DNA of 64,000 nt from Costus lasius (GCA_027563935.2 CM050448.1:124077493-124141492); one strand, 5' to 3'; counted from the stretch's first letter, positions 47,101-59,341 are shown. Notes: a model not told the origin generated them from the letters alone. Program-made: numbers and translations.

Positions 47101-47800
47101 TATTCTAACTTTGGTTCTCTGCAAAATTAGGAGGGCGAGAAGAAGACGAGGAACGCCAAGCAGAATACCTTGAATCGGCGACAGGGATCCACCTCCAATA
47201 CTCGGGGGTCCCAATCCAAGCTATCGTAAGCGTTCGGGCGGGAAGCATGAAGCACATAGCCCAACTCGGCTTTTCCAAACGTACACCCTGAAAAACCAAC
47301 CCAAATATCAAGATTAACTAATTACCCATTCGATCTTGCCACTCGAAACACCCAGATTCAAGCACAAAATGTTCTTCGTCGGGAATTTATGAATTTTCTG
47401 TTCAACCAAAAAGAATCCTAAGAATCCGTCGATGGAGAGGACAATCAAGGGAGAAAGAGGAGCAGTTTGCACTAATAAAAGCCTAGATTAATGAGGTTTT
47501 AATAAGGGTTTCGATAGGCATACCATCCTGCCGCCATCGAGAAGGACCCCATCGCGGAGGCGGAAGAAAAGGTCGGGCTTGGAAGAAGAGGGATCCATCG
47601 GATCAGCAGAGCGATCTATTAGAGACTGATAGTCGGGCGGTAGGAATCGTTCCCAGATTGTATCGGAGCCGGCGGCGGAGTGGAAAGCGGAGGAGACGCC
47701 GGCGCAGCGGCAGGCATCTGGCGGCGAAGTGAGGGATAGTGATGTGCGCGATCCAGTCTTTAGAAGGAAGCTGGAAAGGCTGGATGCCGAACTCTTCCAT
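44101..47800 (-). pseudogene. F-box/PP2-B-like gene, copy C, split by an LTR-like insertion
   Basis: Exons are 47800-47524, 47287-47169, 47059-46696 and, beyond the insertion, 44374-44101. Lesions: one extra base near 47745 shifts frame after IAHI. Two extra bases near 46914 shift the PP2 exon after RGFDEH. A 2.3-kb element (44375-46695) sits in the acidic triplet tract. About 114 bp of the PP2 C-terminus is deleted between atctc repeats; copy B has it at 33111-33224. Trp of VCWLxIRG has become Cys. Exon 2 is intact. It precedes NLR copy 3 in the block. Confidence 0.85.
44375..46695. mobile_element. 2.3-kb solo-LTR-like element in the PP2 exon
   Basis: Begins tgtcatgccccgacagg and ends gagttaaca, so both ends fit TG...CA. 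The flanks are attgt (left) and gtcgt (right; gttgt in the block-A copy), a decayed 5-bp duplication at best. cggggcatgaca on minus is typical of gypsy LTR ends, so minus orientation is likely. There is no coding region or second LTR. An AATAAA plus A-run near 46545-46575 could be an embedded LINE tail. Shared with 13972-18035 and 41606-42104. Confidence 0.65.
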
Positions 47801-49244
47801 TTGATGTTGATCCGTTTCCAATCAAAGCATCAATTGTCACCCACTTAATCTATTGTTGATGTGGTGATGATGCATTGATGTTGATGAGGTGGCTACTTTC
47901 TTGATGATGTGGCACAGAGGTGGCAGCATGTCTTGGGAAAATAAAATGGCTTGTACAGTTACATATGCAATTCATCCTAGTCTAAATTGCAGTCTATTTA
48001 TAAAAAAAGAAAAAAAAATGCAGTCTATTACATGATACTATAAAATTAAAATTAATTTTAAGAAAATAAAAATCTAAGCTATCTTAACTACAATGCAAGC
48101 TAATTATCCTTATAAATCAAAATGTCTTATAAGTCAAAATGCTAATGGAAATTAAATATGTCAAAATGTTCTACAAGTCAACATGCAAGCAAAAGTGAAA
48201 AAATTGTCCTTGACTTGATAATTAAATTTGAACATAAGTAGTGATTCTGATGGCAACTACTTTCATTTAAATTTTTCTTTGTGAAAACCTTTATAGAGTT
48301 ATTTATAATATTTTTAAATTTTATATCAATCATATTATTTAAAACCTTGAGTTACACTTTGTATGATCATTTAGCCGTATGTAAGACAAAATTTAGTAAG
48401 GGTAAATTATTTTAATTCAAAAAGGCTATATTATTTTTTTTTAAAAAAATTATTTTTAACACAATTACGAGGTGATTTTAATGATACATATGAGCAGTAT
48501 TTGAGTATCGAAAAATAAATTTACTTTATTGTATCTTTCAATCTTATATGAGATCATGTAACATAATCTTAGCATGAGTAATGCCTTTTACTTAAAAAAA
48601 CTAGGCAACAACAAATTATCATGCATACTTACTTTGCACATGCAATTGAAAGGGGCACTGCATTAGAGCTCATCTAAATTTCATCTGCAAAACAAATAAC
48701 GAAGTAGTCCTTTTAGAAAACAAAATAAAATAAAATAGATACTCTGCTACTTGAGATGTTGATCTCTTCAAGTTAAACTTACCAATTATACAGAGAAATT
48801 TACACAGTGTTCTGATCCCTTCCGATGCAGCTTTGGTACAAACACAACAATAGAGAGACTATTGGAAATCCAGCATTTGGTACAAACACAAAACCAAATT
48901 TGATAACAGTTGAACGTTTAAATCCCATCTCAAAACACAAGTTCAGATTTGGATTTCCAAATGCCACAAAGCTTCCAACAAATCCAACAATCGTTTTCCA
49001 GGAAATCTCAAACCATACAGATAGTCCAAATTCATTTCCGTAGACAAAAGTAAGAGAGAGAGAAGGGGAGATCTAATCAAAAACTTTCCCACATACACTG
49101 AGGAAGCCACGAGATGTCAAGTTGAAAACTCATTATTGGCCGAAACAAAACACTAGATATAAACTGCCAGGAACAGTGAATCAATGAAACTGAGAAATTG
49201 ATAAAATCAAATAAACCACAGAATACCTGGGAATCAATTTGCCT
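47801..49244. repeat. Spacer of block C between F-box and NLR
   Basis: Matches the spacer at 19100-22200 in two pieces: 47820-48600 to 19110-19880 and 48610-49240 to 21570-22200. The intervening 1.7 kb present in block A is absent. No gene is supported. Confidence 0.65.
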
Positions 49245-49490
49245 TCACCACTCATGTCTAGAGACCGAGATACAGAAAAGCAATGTTGGAAATGAGAGCG
49301 TCACCAACTGGGATCCGTAGGCCAGGATACAGACGAAGGGAAAGGACGCCGCTAGGGCAAGCTTATTGATTTTCTTTCTTCTCCGAGAACTTGGGCTGCA
49401 CTTGTCTGTTTCCCTATTTTTAATCCAACTCAAAAACTGCCGGTGGGGCCACGCTGACCGATGGCTTTTTGACAAGCTGGACTTTGCCAT
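49245..49490 (-). CDS. 81-codon ORF overlapping the NLR 3' end, copy 3
   Basis: ATG at 49490, stop at 49245, same length and layout as copies 1 and 4: basic patch near residues 36-40, then a hydrophobic segment. It stays open although the NLR frame upstream carries both a nonsense codon and a deletion. Confidence 0.3.
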   Translation of the reverse strand: MAKSSLSKSHRSAWPHRQFLSWIKNRETDKCSPSSRRRKKINKLALAASFPFVCILAYGSQLVTLSFPTLLFCISVSRHEW

Positions 49491-49511
49491 ACTACTGCAA
49501 TCCCGTGAGCA

Positions 49512-52487
49512 TCATACAAGCTGGGGACAACCTTGTACAATAATTTCAACTTCCCATTTGTTGGGTTCCTTTGAGATGTGTGATATTCTTTTGCAACCTA
49601 TTATAAAAATCTGTTCTAACCTGTGCATTTCTTGCCACCAGTCAGGCAAAGATCGTAACCTGCTACATCTGATAATTGATAATGTTTCAAGAACATGACA
49701 TTGCCTAATGTCTTCTGGCAATTGTCTGAGCTCGTGACATCCAACTATTTCCAACTTGTTAATATGTTGAAAATGATACCAAAAAAATATAGAGTCTTGG
49801 CTCAAGGATTGACTTTGCAACCATATAGTCACTTTATAATATATGTCGGTGAATTCCCATGATTTTGTAAGTTTAGGGCAATGAATTATTGTCAATTCAT
49901 GAATAGAATTGCAACTAAAATTCCGTTTCTCAAGAATAGGCATCTCAGATAAAGTGAGGCTTTTTAAATTAAAATTAGTGTTGTTGTTATCAGGTATGCT
50001 GTTGCCCATAAAAGCTAGTGAATCCATGCCACTTATCTCAAGAGTAGCAAGACAAGGAAGAAAACTTAAAAATGATATATTGTTACATCTTTTGAGATTG
50101 ATTAGTCTTATCTCAGATAAATATTTCATAGCTTTGAGATGTTTGAGAGATCTCATCCAACTGGGAAATTCCATGCCGAAGTAAGAAATGACATCCAAGT
50201 GTTTCAAATAAAAGAGATTAGGTTGGAGACCTTCAAGTATCTCATAAGATGCCAATTGCTTATTTACCCCCAAATCTATATTCCACCATTCCCAATGTAG
50301 CACTAAATATTCTAAATATTTTTTCTCCTTCAAGTTGACACTTGTAATAGCATCTGGGTCTAGCACACATTCAAGGTGTTGTAGGTGCAATTGTTCAATA
50401 TTCATTAGAGATTGTAACTCCTTTAATGCTAAACTTGCATGATCATTGTCTTCTATCTTGTAACCTGACAAAGCCTCAAGTTTAATCAATGTAGAAATTC
50501 CAAGAGGTTCTTGAGTCAATGAAGCACATCCCATCATGTTTAGGTTTCTTAGTCTTTCCATGCATCTCAAATCTTGAGGCAACTCCTTAATCCAATGACA
50601 AGCTTCAAGATCAAGCACTTGCAAATTCGCAAGACTAGTGATTGATTTTGGTAGCCTTTGAAGCCTCACACAATGAGCTATTTTCAGAATTTATAATTTT
50701 TTGAGGTTGTAGATTTGCTTTGGTAACTTTAGAAGCTTTTTACAATAAGATAAACTCAAAACACGTAGATTATGAAGGTCACAAATAGACTTTGGGAGCT
50801 CTTCTATCTCCTTCTCGGAAAGGTTGAGGTATCTCAAACGAAGAAGCAAGCCAATTGTATTTGGTAACAATTGGATGTTGGTATCTATTATGCTTAATAG
50901 AGTTAAATTTGTGAATAAATACTCTGGGATTTCTATTGGTGATGCTATTTGACATTTCTCGATATGTAAATCCATCTCTTCTTTCGCCCTATACAAAATC
51001 AGCGTCCTCATATTGTTCGCAATTGTAGTCCGCAAATTAGTTAAAAAAGTGCTAGTGCAAGAATTGACACATACACATAGGTAGCGACACCACTGTGAAA
51101 TTCTTGATTCTTGACCACTCTCTCTCAAATGGTAGATGCTTTCGCTTATGCCAAATGTTTTTTCCTTGAGACGACTGAGACTCACGAAAGGAATTACATG
51201 TGTTAACAAATGTTGTTGATTACTTGTTGAATATGTAAAGATTCCTTCAGCAATGAGCATATGAAAGCAACTTTCTTCAGCTGAGCAGAATGGAAGTGGT
51301 TCAAGTAATGAAGTGTACAAAAAGATATGTGCAACTACTGGTGAAGCATAATGCATTTTCATCAATTTGTAGTATTTATTCTCCTCATGTCTAAAAACAA
51401 TTTTGCTCAGGTCAGTGTACCTCAATATTGAGCCGAAAATTTTTGCATCCCTGATAATGTGTCCATAATCCGAACGAGCATATAGTCGGGCAGCTAAATT
51501 TTGTATATCTGCATTTTTAATAGAGGAATAATTTTGCTTCACTTGAGGAGAATGTGTTCTTGGTATTGCATATCTCAACAATATTTCTTTCCATTCAACA
51601 TATGATGTATAAAATGAGTAGTTAACATCATTTTCTCTAAAATGATAACCCCGACAAGTGATGATCACTGTACTCCCTGGGCCACTCAAGTTAATGAGAT
51701 TCTTTTTTAGTTCCTCTAACTTGTCCAAGTCCTCTTCCATTATGTCAATTCCATCCAAAACAAAAAGACATCTCGCTTGAGGCGGTGGCTTACGCACGAC
51801 ACTCCAAATATCAATGTTTGAAGATAGTCTCCCATTTGAGTAAAAAATATGCATTTTAGCATCCATATAATCATAAACCAAGATATTATCTTCATAATCT
51901 AACTGGTAGATACCCAAACTAGAACTGTCCACCCATGCTCGATAAATGAAGAATTCACAAACTAAAGGATGATGATAAATCATACGAGCCAAAGTGGATT
52001 TTCCTACCCCAGCTTCGCCGGTTATGAAAATGGTGAGAGGCACATCACTATTAATGTCCATTGATGCTTTCTCTTCTTGTAACCGAAAAAGAATATTCAA
52101 AATTCTTGTTATGTGATCATCTCTTTCTATCACCTCTTCCCGCATAATAGAATAGTAATCACCGTGATTTGGATCTATGGATACCGTGGCATCTATTGAG
52201 AGGTCAAATGCAACCGCTCTACTCAAAAGGCAATTCAATCTTTTTGCAATCTCCTTGAGCTTAAGTAGAATAGCATAGCGGCCGGATGTGATGCGACCGT
52301 GATGCAAAAAGTTAGAAGATGATACCTCTTGTTTTTGCCAATCGGAATCCTGAATCACTTCGAGTATGTTTTGGACATCCACGTGCACCGCATGAACATC
52401 CCACATCCACTTGCTCAACTCCGGCTCCTTGAGGGCTCGTAGTTTAGCATCTATGATGACTGCATTGATGACTGCATTGATGGCCAC
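49512..52487 (-). pseudogene. NLR copy 3, no start, internal stop, 3' frameshift
   Basis: The frame opens at 52487 without an ATG. The first 40-odd residues, leader and TATA box of the intact paralog are replaced by unrelated sequence, and gactgcattgat is duplicated at the break. P-loop GEAGVGKST, kinase-2 LFVLDGID and RNBS-B VIITCRG remain. A TAA at 50691-50693 replaces CAA (Gln) in the LRR repeat QILQIAHC. Frame then continues to 49512, where an 11-bp deletion between aagct-ggggacaa repeats ends the protein about 37 residues early. Silenced at the start as well as internally. Confidence 0.88.
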
Positions 52488-52768
52488 TTGTGGAATTAAT
52501 TTGAAATTAGAAAATAGTAGTCAAGTGTTAGAATTTAGGAAATTATTCAAATAAAGCGACATGCTAAACGACAAACCTTGCTTGTTGTATGTGCAAGGCT
52601 TTTTGTAACTTACATTATATATTATTGCAATTAGTAGGGATCCAAGAATCTGATGATTCTTCCCTTACAAAATATTCCGCTTTGTAGGAACAACATATGT
52701 TTTGACTTTGAAGTTAATACCTCTTAGTCTTAGCATCGCGTGCTTTAATTTATGCCTCACCCATTTAT
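52488..52768. other. Block-specific sequence replacing the NLR 5' end
   Basis: Not found elsewhere in the window. It takes the place of the first NLR codons, promoter and about 0.5 kb of upstream DNA seen at 62405-62980. Shared sequence resumes at 52769. Confidence 0.5.
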
Positions 52769-53740
52769 TTCTTTAAAAAGTTTAATATTGTTTGACTATT
52801 AATGATCAAAAGTTAATTACAGATGTGTCTACGTTAGAGGAGCACATTTTAAACATAATAAATTGTGGTAAATTTGATAGTTTATAATTATTTTAATATT
52901 AAATTATCTTTCTCATTCTCAATTTCAGTTATAAATTATTTTGCAATTATTATTAAAAGTATAATTTTAGTTAATAAATTAATTTTGTTTTAAATAAAAT
53001 ATTACAATTTATTTATTATCTATTAATTTTAAAGTTTCAAATTTTTAGTTGCAACTTGATCCTTTCTTTCTCGTGTCTACCACCCACTAGGGGGAATGGG
53101 AGGCTCCGGTGGAGTCTGAGCCATTAAGCAAGCATTTAGAAAATATATTAGAATGTACCATAGAATAAAGAGAAAAATTGTATCATTGCATTGGCTATAG
53201 ATATATAATAAATAATGTATTATGATATGGTCTCTCCTTGTGCTTGGACGTAATTCATATATAATAAAAGAATGTATTATGATATGATAAATTTGATTCT
53301 GAAAAAAATTATTCAATTTCGATTTCAATAATAAATTTTATAAATTTCGGTTTTCGATTTTGATTTTAGATTTTATAATTTTGGTTAAACAAAAATTAAA
53401 TTTACTGATATATATATATATATATATATATTATATTATATTATACCCTAATCTTATTATAGTATAACTAGTTACTAAAAGTCTAAAACCTATTATCCAA
53501 TATCTCATAACCTAATTATCTATCATCTAATTAACTAAATTCTTAATAATTTAACTTTTTTGGTAATTTATCGAATTTAACAAAAAATTTTCGATAAATT
53601 TGCTTTGGTAAAATTTTGATATTTAGAAAATTCAGTTCGGTTTCGATTTTTAATATTTCGATAAAATTTTTTTAATAAATTCGATTTCAATATTTTTGAA
53701 ATGTTCACTTCTAAGCCGGGCTTATTGTTGAAACGTGTCC
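52769..53740. repeat. NLR upstream spacer, shared with 62982-63687
   Basis: Near-identical to 62982-63687 up to about 53490, including an 83-codon minus ORF (53077-53328) kept simply because the two copies are so alike. A TA microsatellite lies at 53407-53441. Bases 53480-53500 are the empty site for the LTR that starts at 63688. Confidence 0.7.
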
Positions 53741-54479
53741 ATGCATCAGATTTTAATTTTAAAAAAAATCATAAAATTTTTCTTGTTGTGTATTAGTGAC
53801 AAACTTTCTATATGATTTGTGCTAATAGAATTTTTAAATATGTTTAGTAAATATTTATTTTTTTTCATTATTATAATGTTATTATATTTTTTGGCATAAT
53901 TAATTAGAATTACTAATGTCACACCACTAGATAATAATAAATTAATAATTAAAATTTTATATCTTAAAAAATTGCTATATATACCAAAGATCATAACACA
54001 AGAACTTGCATGATTAATTATAAAATCATCACTTTGAAAGGCAACAATATTCATATATCTACCCTAGATTTCATTCAAAGAATAGATTCTTTCCCTCAAA
54101 CAACATTCCTGTCATTAGTATCTCTTGTACCTTTATATAAAAACCAAAACTTTTGCTCAATCTCATCTCCCACAAAACATGTAGCAAAAAACCAACATGT
54201 AAAGAAAGCACAATGAATCAGCAAAAATGCCAGCAAGTACTCAAGAATCCAATGATACCAAACCATGAATTAGACAATGTCAATCCAAAGGAAGTTATAA
54301 GTTTTTTGTATAGAACAATAAAAAATCATAATGGAGACTTAATCTTTTCAAGCCATAACATTCAGATTGCATAATAAAAAATAATACATAATAGGTGAAA
54401 TCACATAATTTTTTGAGGTTTTTGAAGATTGTGGATCTCTACAGTTATTCCTGGTGATAAAGACAAGGCTACATAGGAA
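53741..54479. repeat. Spacer with pieces from block A
   Basis: Bases 53740-53990 match 20835-21165, and 54190-54310 match 25725-25850. In block A these lie on either side of the NLR gene, so this stretch looks like a block from which the NLR has been deleted. Confidence 0.5.
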
Positions 54480-55807
54480 ATTTACAGTGAAACAGAGTCT
54501 TCCACGAGAATCATAGCTAGGACATGATACAATCACAAGCCATGATTTATAAAGAATACCAAATCCACAGTGCTCTTCATGGCCAGACTTTGATATAATT
54601 CAAGAGCCAAGATCATTAGACGGAATTCCAGAAGTTCATTTCTCAAACAATCACAGCCAAGCCGTGATCACAATCATAGATCGTGATTTCCTCGCAGCTC
54701 CATCAAAACTATACAGAGCACTTTACAGCCAATCGTCAGTCTTTTCTCAGGCCGTGATGAAGATAGCCCAAAATGAACAGTACAAATTATGGTCAGGCTG
54801 TGATTGCGATCACGGGCCATGATCGCATTTCCGCCTCTTCACCTTCCTCATGATTTTCTTTCGATCGAGGGCTCTAAAAATTTAGAACAATTCAGGAAAA
54901 ATCACTCTCTGAAGGCCAAGAGGGAGGCGAAGTGTTAGGGCTTAAAAGCCCTCTTTTTCGTGATGATCCAAGGGAGGAATCGAACGACGCAGCGAGGGGA
55001 GTGAAAGAACTAGCGACTGGACTTTCGAAGGCGATTATGGGGCAATCTTGCGACAAATCTTCACCAAACTGATGGGAAGCATTTGCATCATCTTCTCATA
55101 TCTCTCTTAAGTCTTAGTTTCTAGTTTTCTTTGTTGATTTGAGAGATTTATACCGAATCGCATGGTTGTGCTAGTTTAAACCTTTATTCGGGACTCAGAA
55201 AGAGCCTGTTGACTTGATCTACTGTTTGAACTAAGTTATTTTGATGTTATGAGTTATTTCTGAGCATATTTTATCCAGTTGTGTTATTTACATAATTTTA
55301 TCTTGATCAGTTAATTTTGTATTTTAGACGCCACGAGAAGTATCGAAAGGAGAATCGTGTTGTCGGATCTATAAATAGAACTTTTAAATCTTTATCATGA
55401 AAGTAGTTAGGGTTCAATCGAGAGTAACATAGTTTTTCATAGAACTTAATGGATCTTCTTAAATCAATAAGTCACAAACATAGGAGATTAAAGTACGTAT
55501 CGGGTTGTGCTATTGAAAGGGGGCAACTCGTACCTTAGGATAAACTCCTTGTGCATAAGATTAACTCATGCGTTAGTTTACTTCAATTCAATTAGATCAG
55601 TCAACGTGATAAACTCCTTTGTGTTTCTATCGTTGTTTTTCCTACCTTGCTCATAGTTAAATTTGATAATCTATTTCCCAGACCTCAAATTTGGATTGCT
55701 TAGCTTCTAGATATCAAAATTGTTTGTACTTTACCCAACTCCCCTATGGGACCGCCATCTTTTGTATTATTTCGATAACACCGTGCGCTTGCGGATTATG
55801 TACATCA
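54480..55807 (+). mobile_element. Ty3/gypsy (Athila/Tat-like) LTR remnant
   Basis: The right end reads tgcgcttgcggattatgtacatca, typical of Athila/Tat LTR ends. Before it come words such as gggaccgccatc and repeated cgtgatcgcg-like palindromic phrases near 54660-54830. No interior region or partner LTR follows. The left end and target duplication could not be fixed. Confidence 0.5.
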
Positions 55808-55954
55808 AGAGTATATACCCTTCATCTTACTATTTATATACAATTTGCTATGCTCATATAGTTAAATCTCCAAAAAAACAAGCACAAAAATTTATATGAT
55901 TAATCTACAGCTAAATAAATATATTGAAAAACAATTTCATATATTTAAAATAGA

Positions 55955-57590
55955 TGATACAAATCTGTACATCTTTTTAAAGATTCTGAGTGCCATGATT
56001 ATGTGCCGCTGTATGATCAGACTGCTGAACCTGATTAGAGCTGAATTATGCATGTTTGGTGAGAGAGCTTCCAATCTGAAGACCACTAAAGCTCTAGATG
56101 TAGAGGTGATTATGAGAAACTTGAAAGAAAGAACCAGAAATAAAAAACAAAACCTGTTGCACCATAAACCCTAACCGAAAAATAATTAGCCTCTGATTGG
56201 GTGGAGCAGACAAGGATTACATCTTCCTCATGCATGCATGCACGGTCCATTTCTGAAGAAAGCAGATCAGCAGATCAGATGCTGCGCTCGTCACACTGTA
56301 GCCAAACCAGTACCAGCAGCAACTTCATTATGTGTTCATTCATTTCAATATTTCAGTGGTATGTCTCCATCTGTTTTCTTATAATAATCCACTTGACAGG
56401 ATTAGTGGCCATGAATCCGCTTCATCGTAGAGTATGTCGCCCACTGAGGACAGTAGAATGGGGGTGATCATGTCCGTCCTTGGTGCCTACTCCATCTATT
56501 CCCAAGTAAAGAAATAGATCAGGAAAGCCCGGACCTGGTGGTTTATGAGAAGATAAGAATGTTTTCACTGTATTTAAGAGACAAGATTTCCCCCTCCAAC
56601 ATTGGAGGAGACCTCCGCCACTCCTTCATGCTGTACGTTAATTTTCAACTCTGTGGGCGGCTGACTCCAGGCGTAATTATGATCTATCCTGAATGGCGCA
56701 GCATTATTCTGCTCGATCCAACTGTTGGAGTAAGAATCAGCAGACATCTGTTGTTTGATTCTCTGTCGCTGCTTTTCGTTTCTAGTCAACGAATCAGAGT
56801 ACTGCAAACGCTGGTTTTAACTAATTTGGTAGCAAGTATAAGTTAACTATTAGCATAGTAAAAGAATGAAACATAAATAGTGAAATTACGTTGAACAAAG
56901 AGCAACTTTTGACTCCAAAGAACGAGAATGGTCAACGCTCAGCATCATCCATCCATTCATTCTACATCACCTTTCCCACATCCTCATCAGCCTACCCACA
57001 CAGGGGCAAATGGTAGGGAATCATTTGAATTTAAGTCCAACATGGACTTTTTCTTTTTTTGCTCCTCTCGTCCTCACTAACTCACATAACCAATTAAAGT
57101 TCATGTGCTATACCCAATTATTCTCATAGGGATCAATTGAAAGGAATATGTGAGTGAAAGCCAAGCGCAAATCTTTATCCTCAAATGAAAATAATTTAAT
57201 CATAGTTGTTGGCGTTGGGTGCATTTTTCTATTTATAGGGAGTCGGTCCTTTTTTAAATTTTTTAAAAAAATTAAATTTGACAATCAACTAAAATTTAAA
57301 AATAATTTAATATTTTTGCTAACATGCACCGAAATCTACTAATCAAATCTTTCTCTTTCTAATCTAATAGCTTAGAGTAGGCTCATTTATTAAGCTAAGT
57401 AGCATGTAATATAGCATGCAAAAGGGAACTTCTAAATTATAGCAAGTGTGCAACATATTAAAAAAAAATTGTGATTCAACTGACAAGGATATTCTTATCC
57501 ATTATATTTGGGATATTATCTATATAAAGAGAGTTCATGAATGGCCAACCTGTTTGGCTTGGAAGTCATGTAACATGGAGGTAAGAAGTT
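55955..57590. repeat. Dispersed duplicated segment, copy 4
   Basis: Matches 7900-9400 and 35685-37200. The left part is cut off by the LTR remnant. It has open runs at 55990-56174 (containing ELCMFGERASNLK) and 56538-56846. The runs are separated by intron-like sequence, but no coherent gene model or family could be set. Confidence 0.6.
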
Positions 57591-57607
57591 TCAAGTCAAA
57601 ACAATAC

Positions 57608-57715
57608 CTGCATCTTCTCCTCCAGGCTAGTTTGAACAGCCGCTTCTATATTTTTAGAACCAGCCATGTGAACAAGCATTAGCCTTCCTCCAACTGATGG
57701 AACATCTAAAATTAT
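57608..57715 (-). pseudogene. Possible isolated exon of an unrecognised gene
   Basis: On minus, an AG acceptor (atcag) precedes 36 in-frame codons containing DVPSVGGRLMLVHMAGSKN, and a GT donor (caggtattg) follows. Balanced codon use and exact splice borders suggest a real exon. No neighbouring exon is found within the window and I do not recognise the protein. It is probably a fragment carried by rearrangement or a transposable element. Confidence 0.4.
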
Positions 57716-57807
57716 CTGATATATGAGAAGTACACAAAAAATCAAATTTGTTTTACTGTTTTATAGGCAATATAAGAACAACGTTAGAAGAAAAGGTGGA
57801 GAACCAT

Positions 57808-57879
57808 GCGGCGAAGTGAGGGATATGATGTGCGCGATGGTCTTTAGGAAGGAATTTGCTCGATGCCGAACTCTTCCAT
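57808..57879 (-). pseudogene. F-box/PP2 fragment, copy D
   Basis: Only the first 72 bases of exon 1 remain, from ATG (57879), with the same ggaa duplication as copy A and a loss of bases near 57840. It is the relic partner of the intact NLR. Confidence 0.75.
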
Positions 57880-59095
57880 TTGATGTTGATCTGTTTCCAA
57901 TCAAAGCATCAATTGTCACCCACTTAATCAATTGTATAGCTACACAATGCATCCTAGTCTAAATTGCGGCATATTACATGATACAATAAAATTAAAATTA
58001 AAATTAATTTTAAGAAAAGAAAATTCTAAACTTTCTTAACTACAATGCAAGCTAATTATGCTTATAAATTAAAATGTCTTACAAGTCAAAATGCTAATCG
58101 AAATTAAACATATCAAAATATTCTATAAGTCAACATGCAAGCTGAAGTCAAAAAATTGTCCTTGAGTTGGATAATTAAATTTGAACATAAATAATGCCTC
58201 TCTCTCACATAGGTATTGATATGCGCTAATACTTTTATCAATGATGATTATGAGCTAATAGCTTTTATATTTAAAATTTCACTAAAGTGAACTCAAGTTA
58301 TCTTAATGAATGCGAAAAACAATTTGATCATATAGTAAGAAAAAGAAAAGTTATATTATGGGAAAGTTAATGTTTTTGACAAGGTAGCTGGTTGATAATA
58401 TTTTAACTCAAATCCAAGTCAAAGAATGCTAGAATTAATGCTAAGAGAACCAAATAATAATATAACTAGGCAACAACAAATTATCATGCATACTTACTTT
58501 GCACATGCAATTGAAAGGGGCACTGCATTAGAGCTCATCTAAATTCATCTGCAAAACAAACAGCGAAGTAGTCTTTTTAGAAAATAAAGTAAAATATATA
58601 CTCTGCTCCTTGAGATGTTGATCTCTTCAAGTTAGAACTTACAATTATTGAGAAGTGTTCTGATCCCTTCCGATGTAGCTTTGGTTCAAACACAAAAAAC
58701 AGAGAGAGACCATTGGAAATCCAACATTTGGTACAAACACAAAACCAGATTTTATAACAGTTGAATGTTTAAATCCTATCTCAAAACACAAGTTCAGATT
58801 TGGATTTCCAAATGCCACAAAGCTTCCAACAAATCCAACAATCGTTTTCCAGAAAATCTCAAAACCATACAGATGGTCCAAATTCAGTTCTGTTTACAAA
58901 AATAAGAGAGAGAGAAGGGGAGATCTAATCAAAAACTTTCCCACATCCACCGAGAAAGCCACGAGATGTCAAGTTGAAAACTCATTATTGGCCGAAACAA
59001 ATAGTAGATATAAACTGTCAGGAACAGTGAATCAACGAAACTGAGAAATTGATAAAATCAAGTAAACCACATAATACTGGGGAATCAACTTGCCT
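57880..59095. repeat. Spacer of the block with the intact NLR
   Basis: Collinear with 37871-39570 and parts of the block A and C spacers. No gene is supported. It probably includes the 3' UTR of the NLR. Confidence 0.6.
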
Positions 59096-59341
59096 TCACC
59101 ACTTGTGTCTGGAGACCGAGATACAGAAAAGCGATGTTGGAAATGAGAGCATCACCACCTGGGATCCGAAGGCCAGGATACAGACTAAGGGAAAGGACGC
59201 CGCTAGGGCAAGCTTATTGATTTTCTTTCTTCTCTGAGAACTTGGGCTGCACTTGTCTGTTTCCCCATTTTTAATCCAACTCAAACACTGCCCGTGGAGC
59301 CATGCTGACCGATGGCTTTTTGACAGGCTGGACTTTGCCAT
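59096..59341 (-). CDS. 81-codon ORF overlapping the intact NLR 3' end, copy 4
   Basis: ATG at 59341 overlaps the last 61 bases of the NLR in another frame and ends at 59096. The start context is strong (A at -3, G at +4). The product has Lys/Arg around residues 36-40 and a hydrophobic stretch at about 41-76, then a short basic tail. Translation from a full NLR mRNA would need reinitiation, an internal promoter or a splice. Function unknown. Confidence 0.35.
   Translation of the reverse strand: MAKSSLSKSHRSAWLHGQCLSWIKNGETDKCSPSSQRRKKINKLALAASFPLVCILAFGSQVVMLSFPTSLFCISVSRHKW

Noticed and set aside
49512..50669. A separate LRR gene starting within NLR copy 3
   Set aside because: The frame starts at GTG only because of the upstream nonsense codon. 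It is the tail of the broken NLR.
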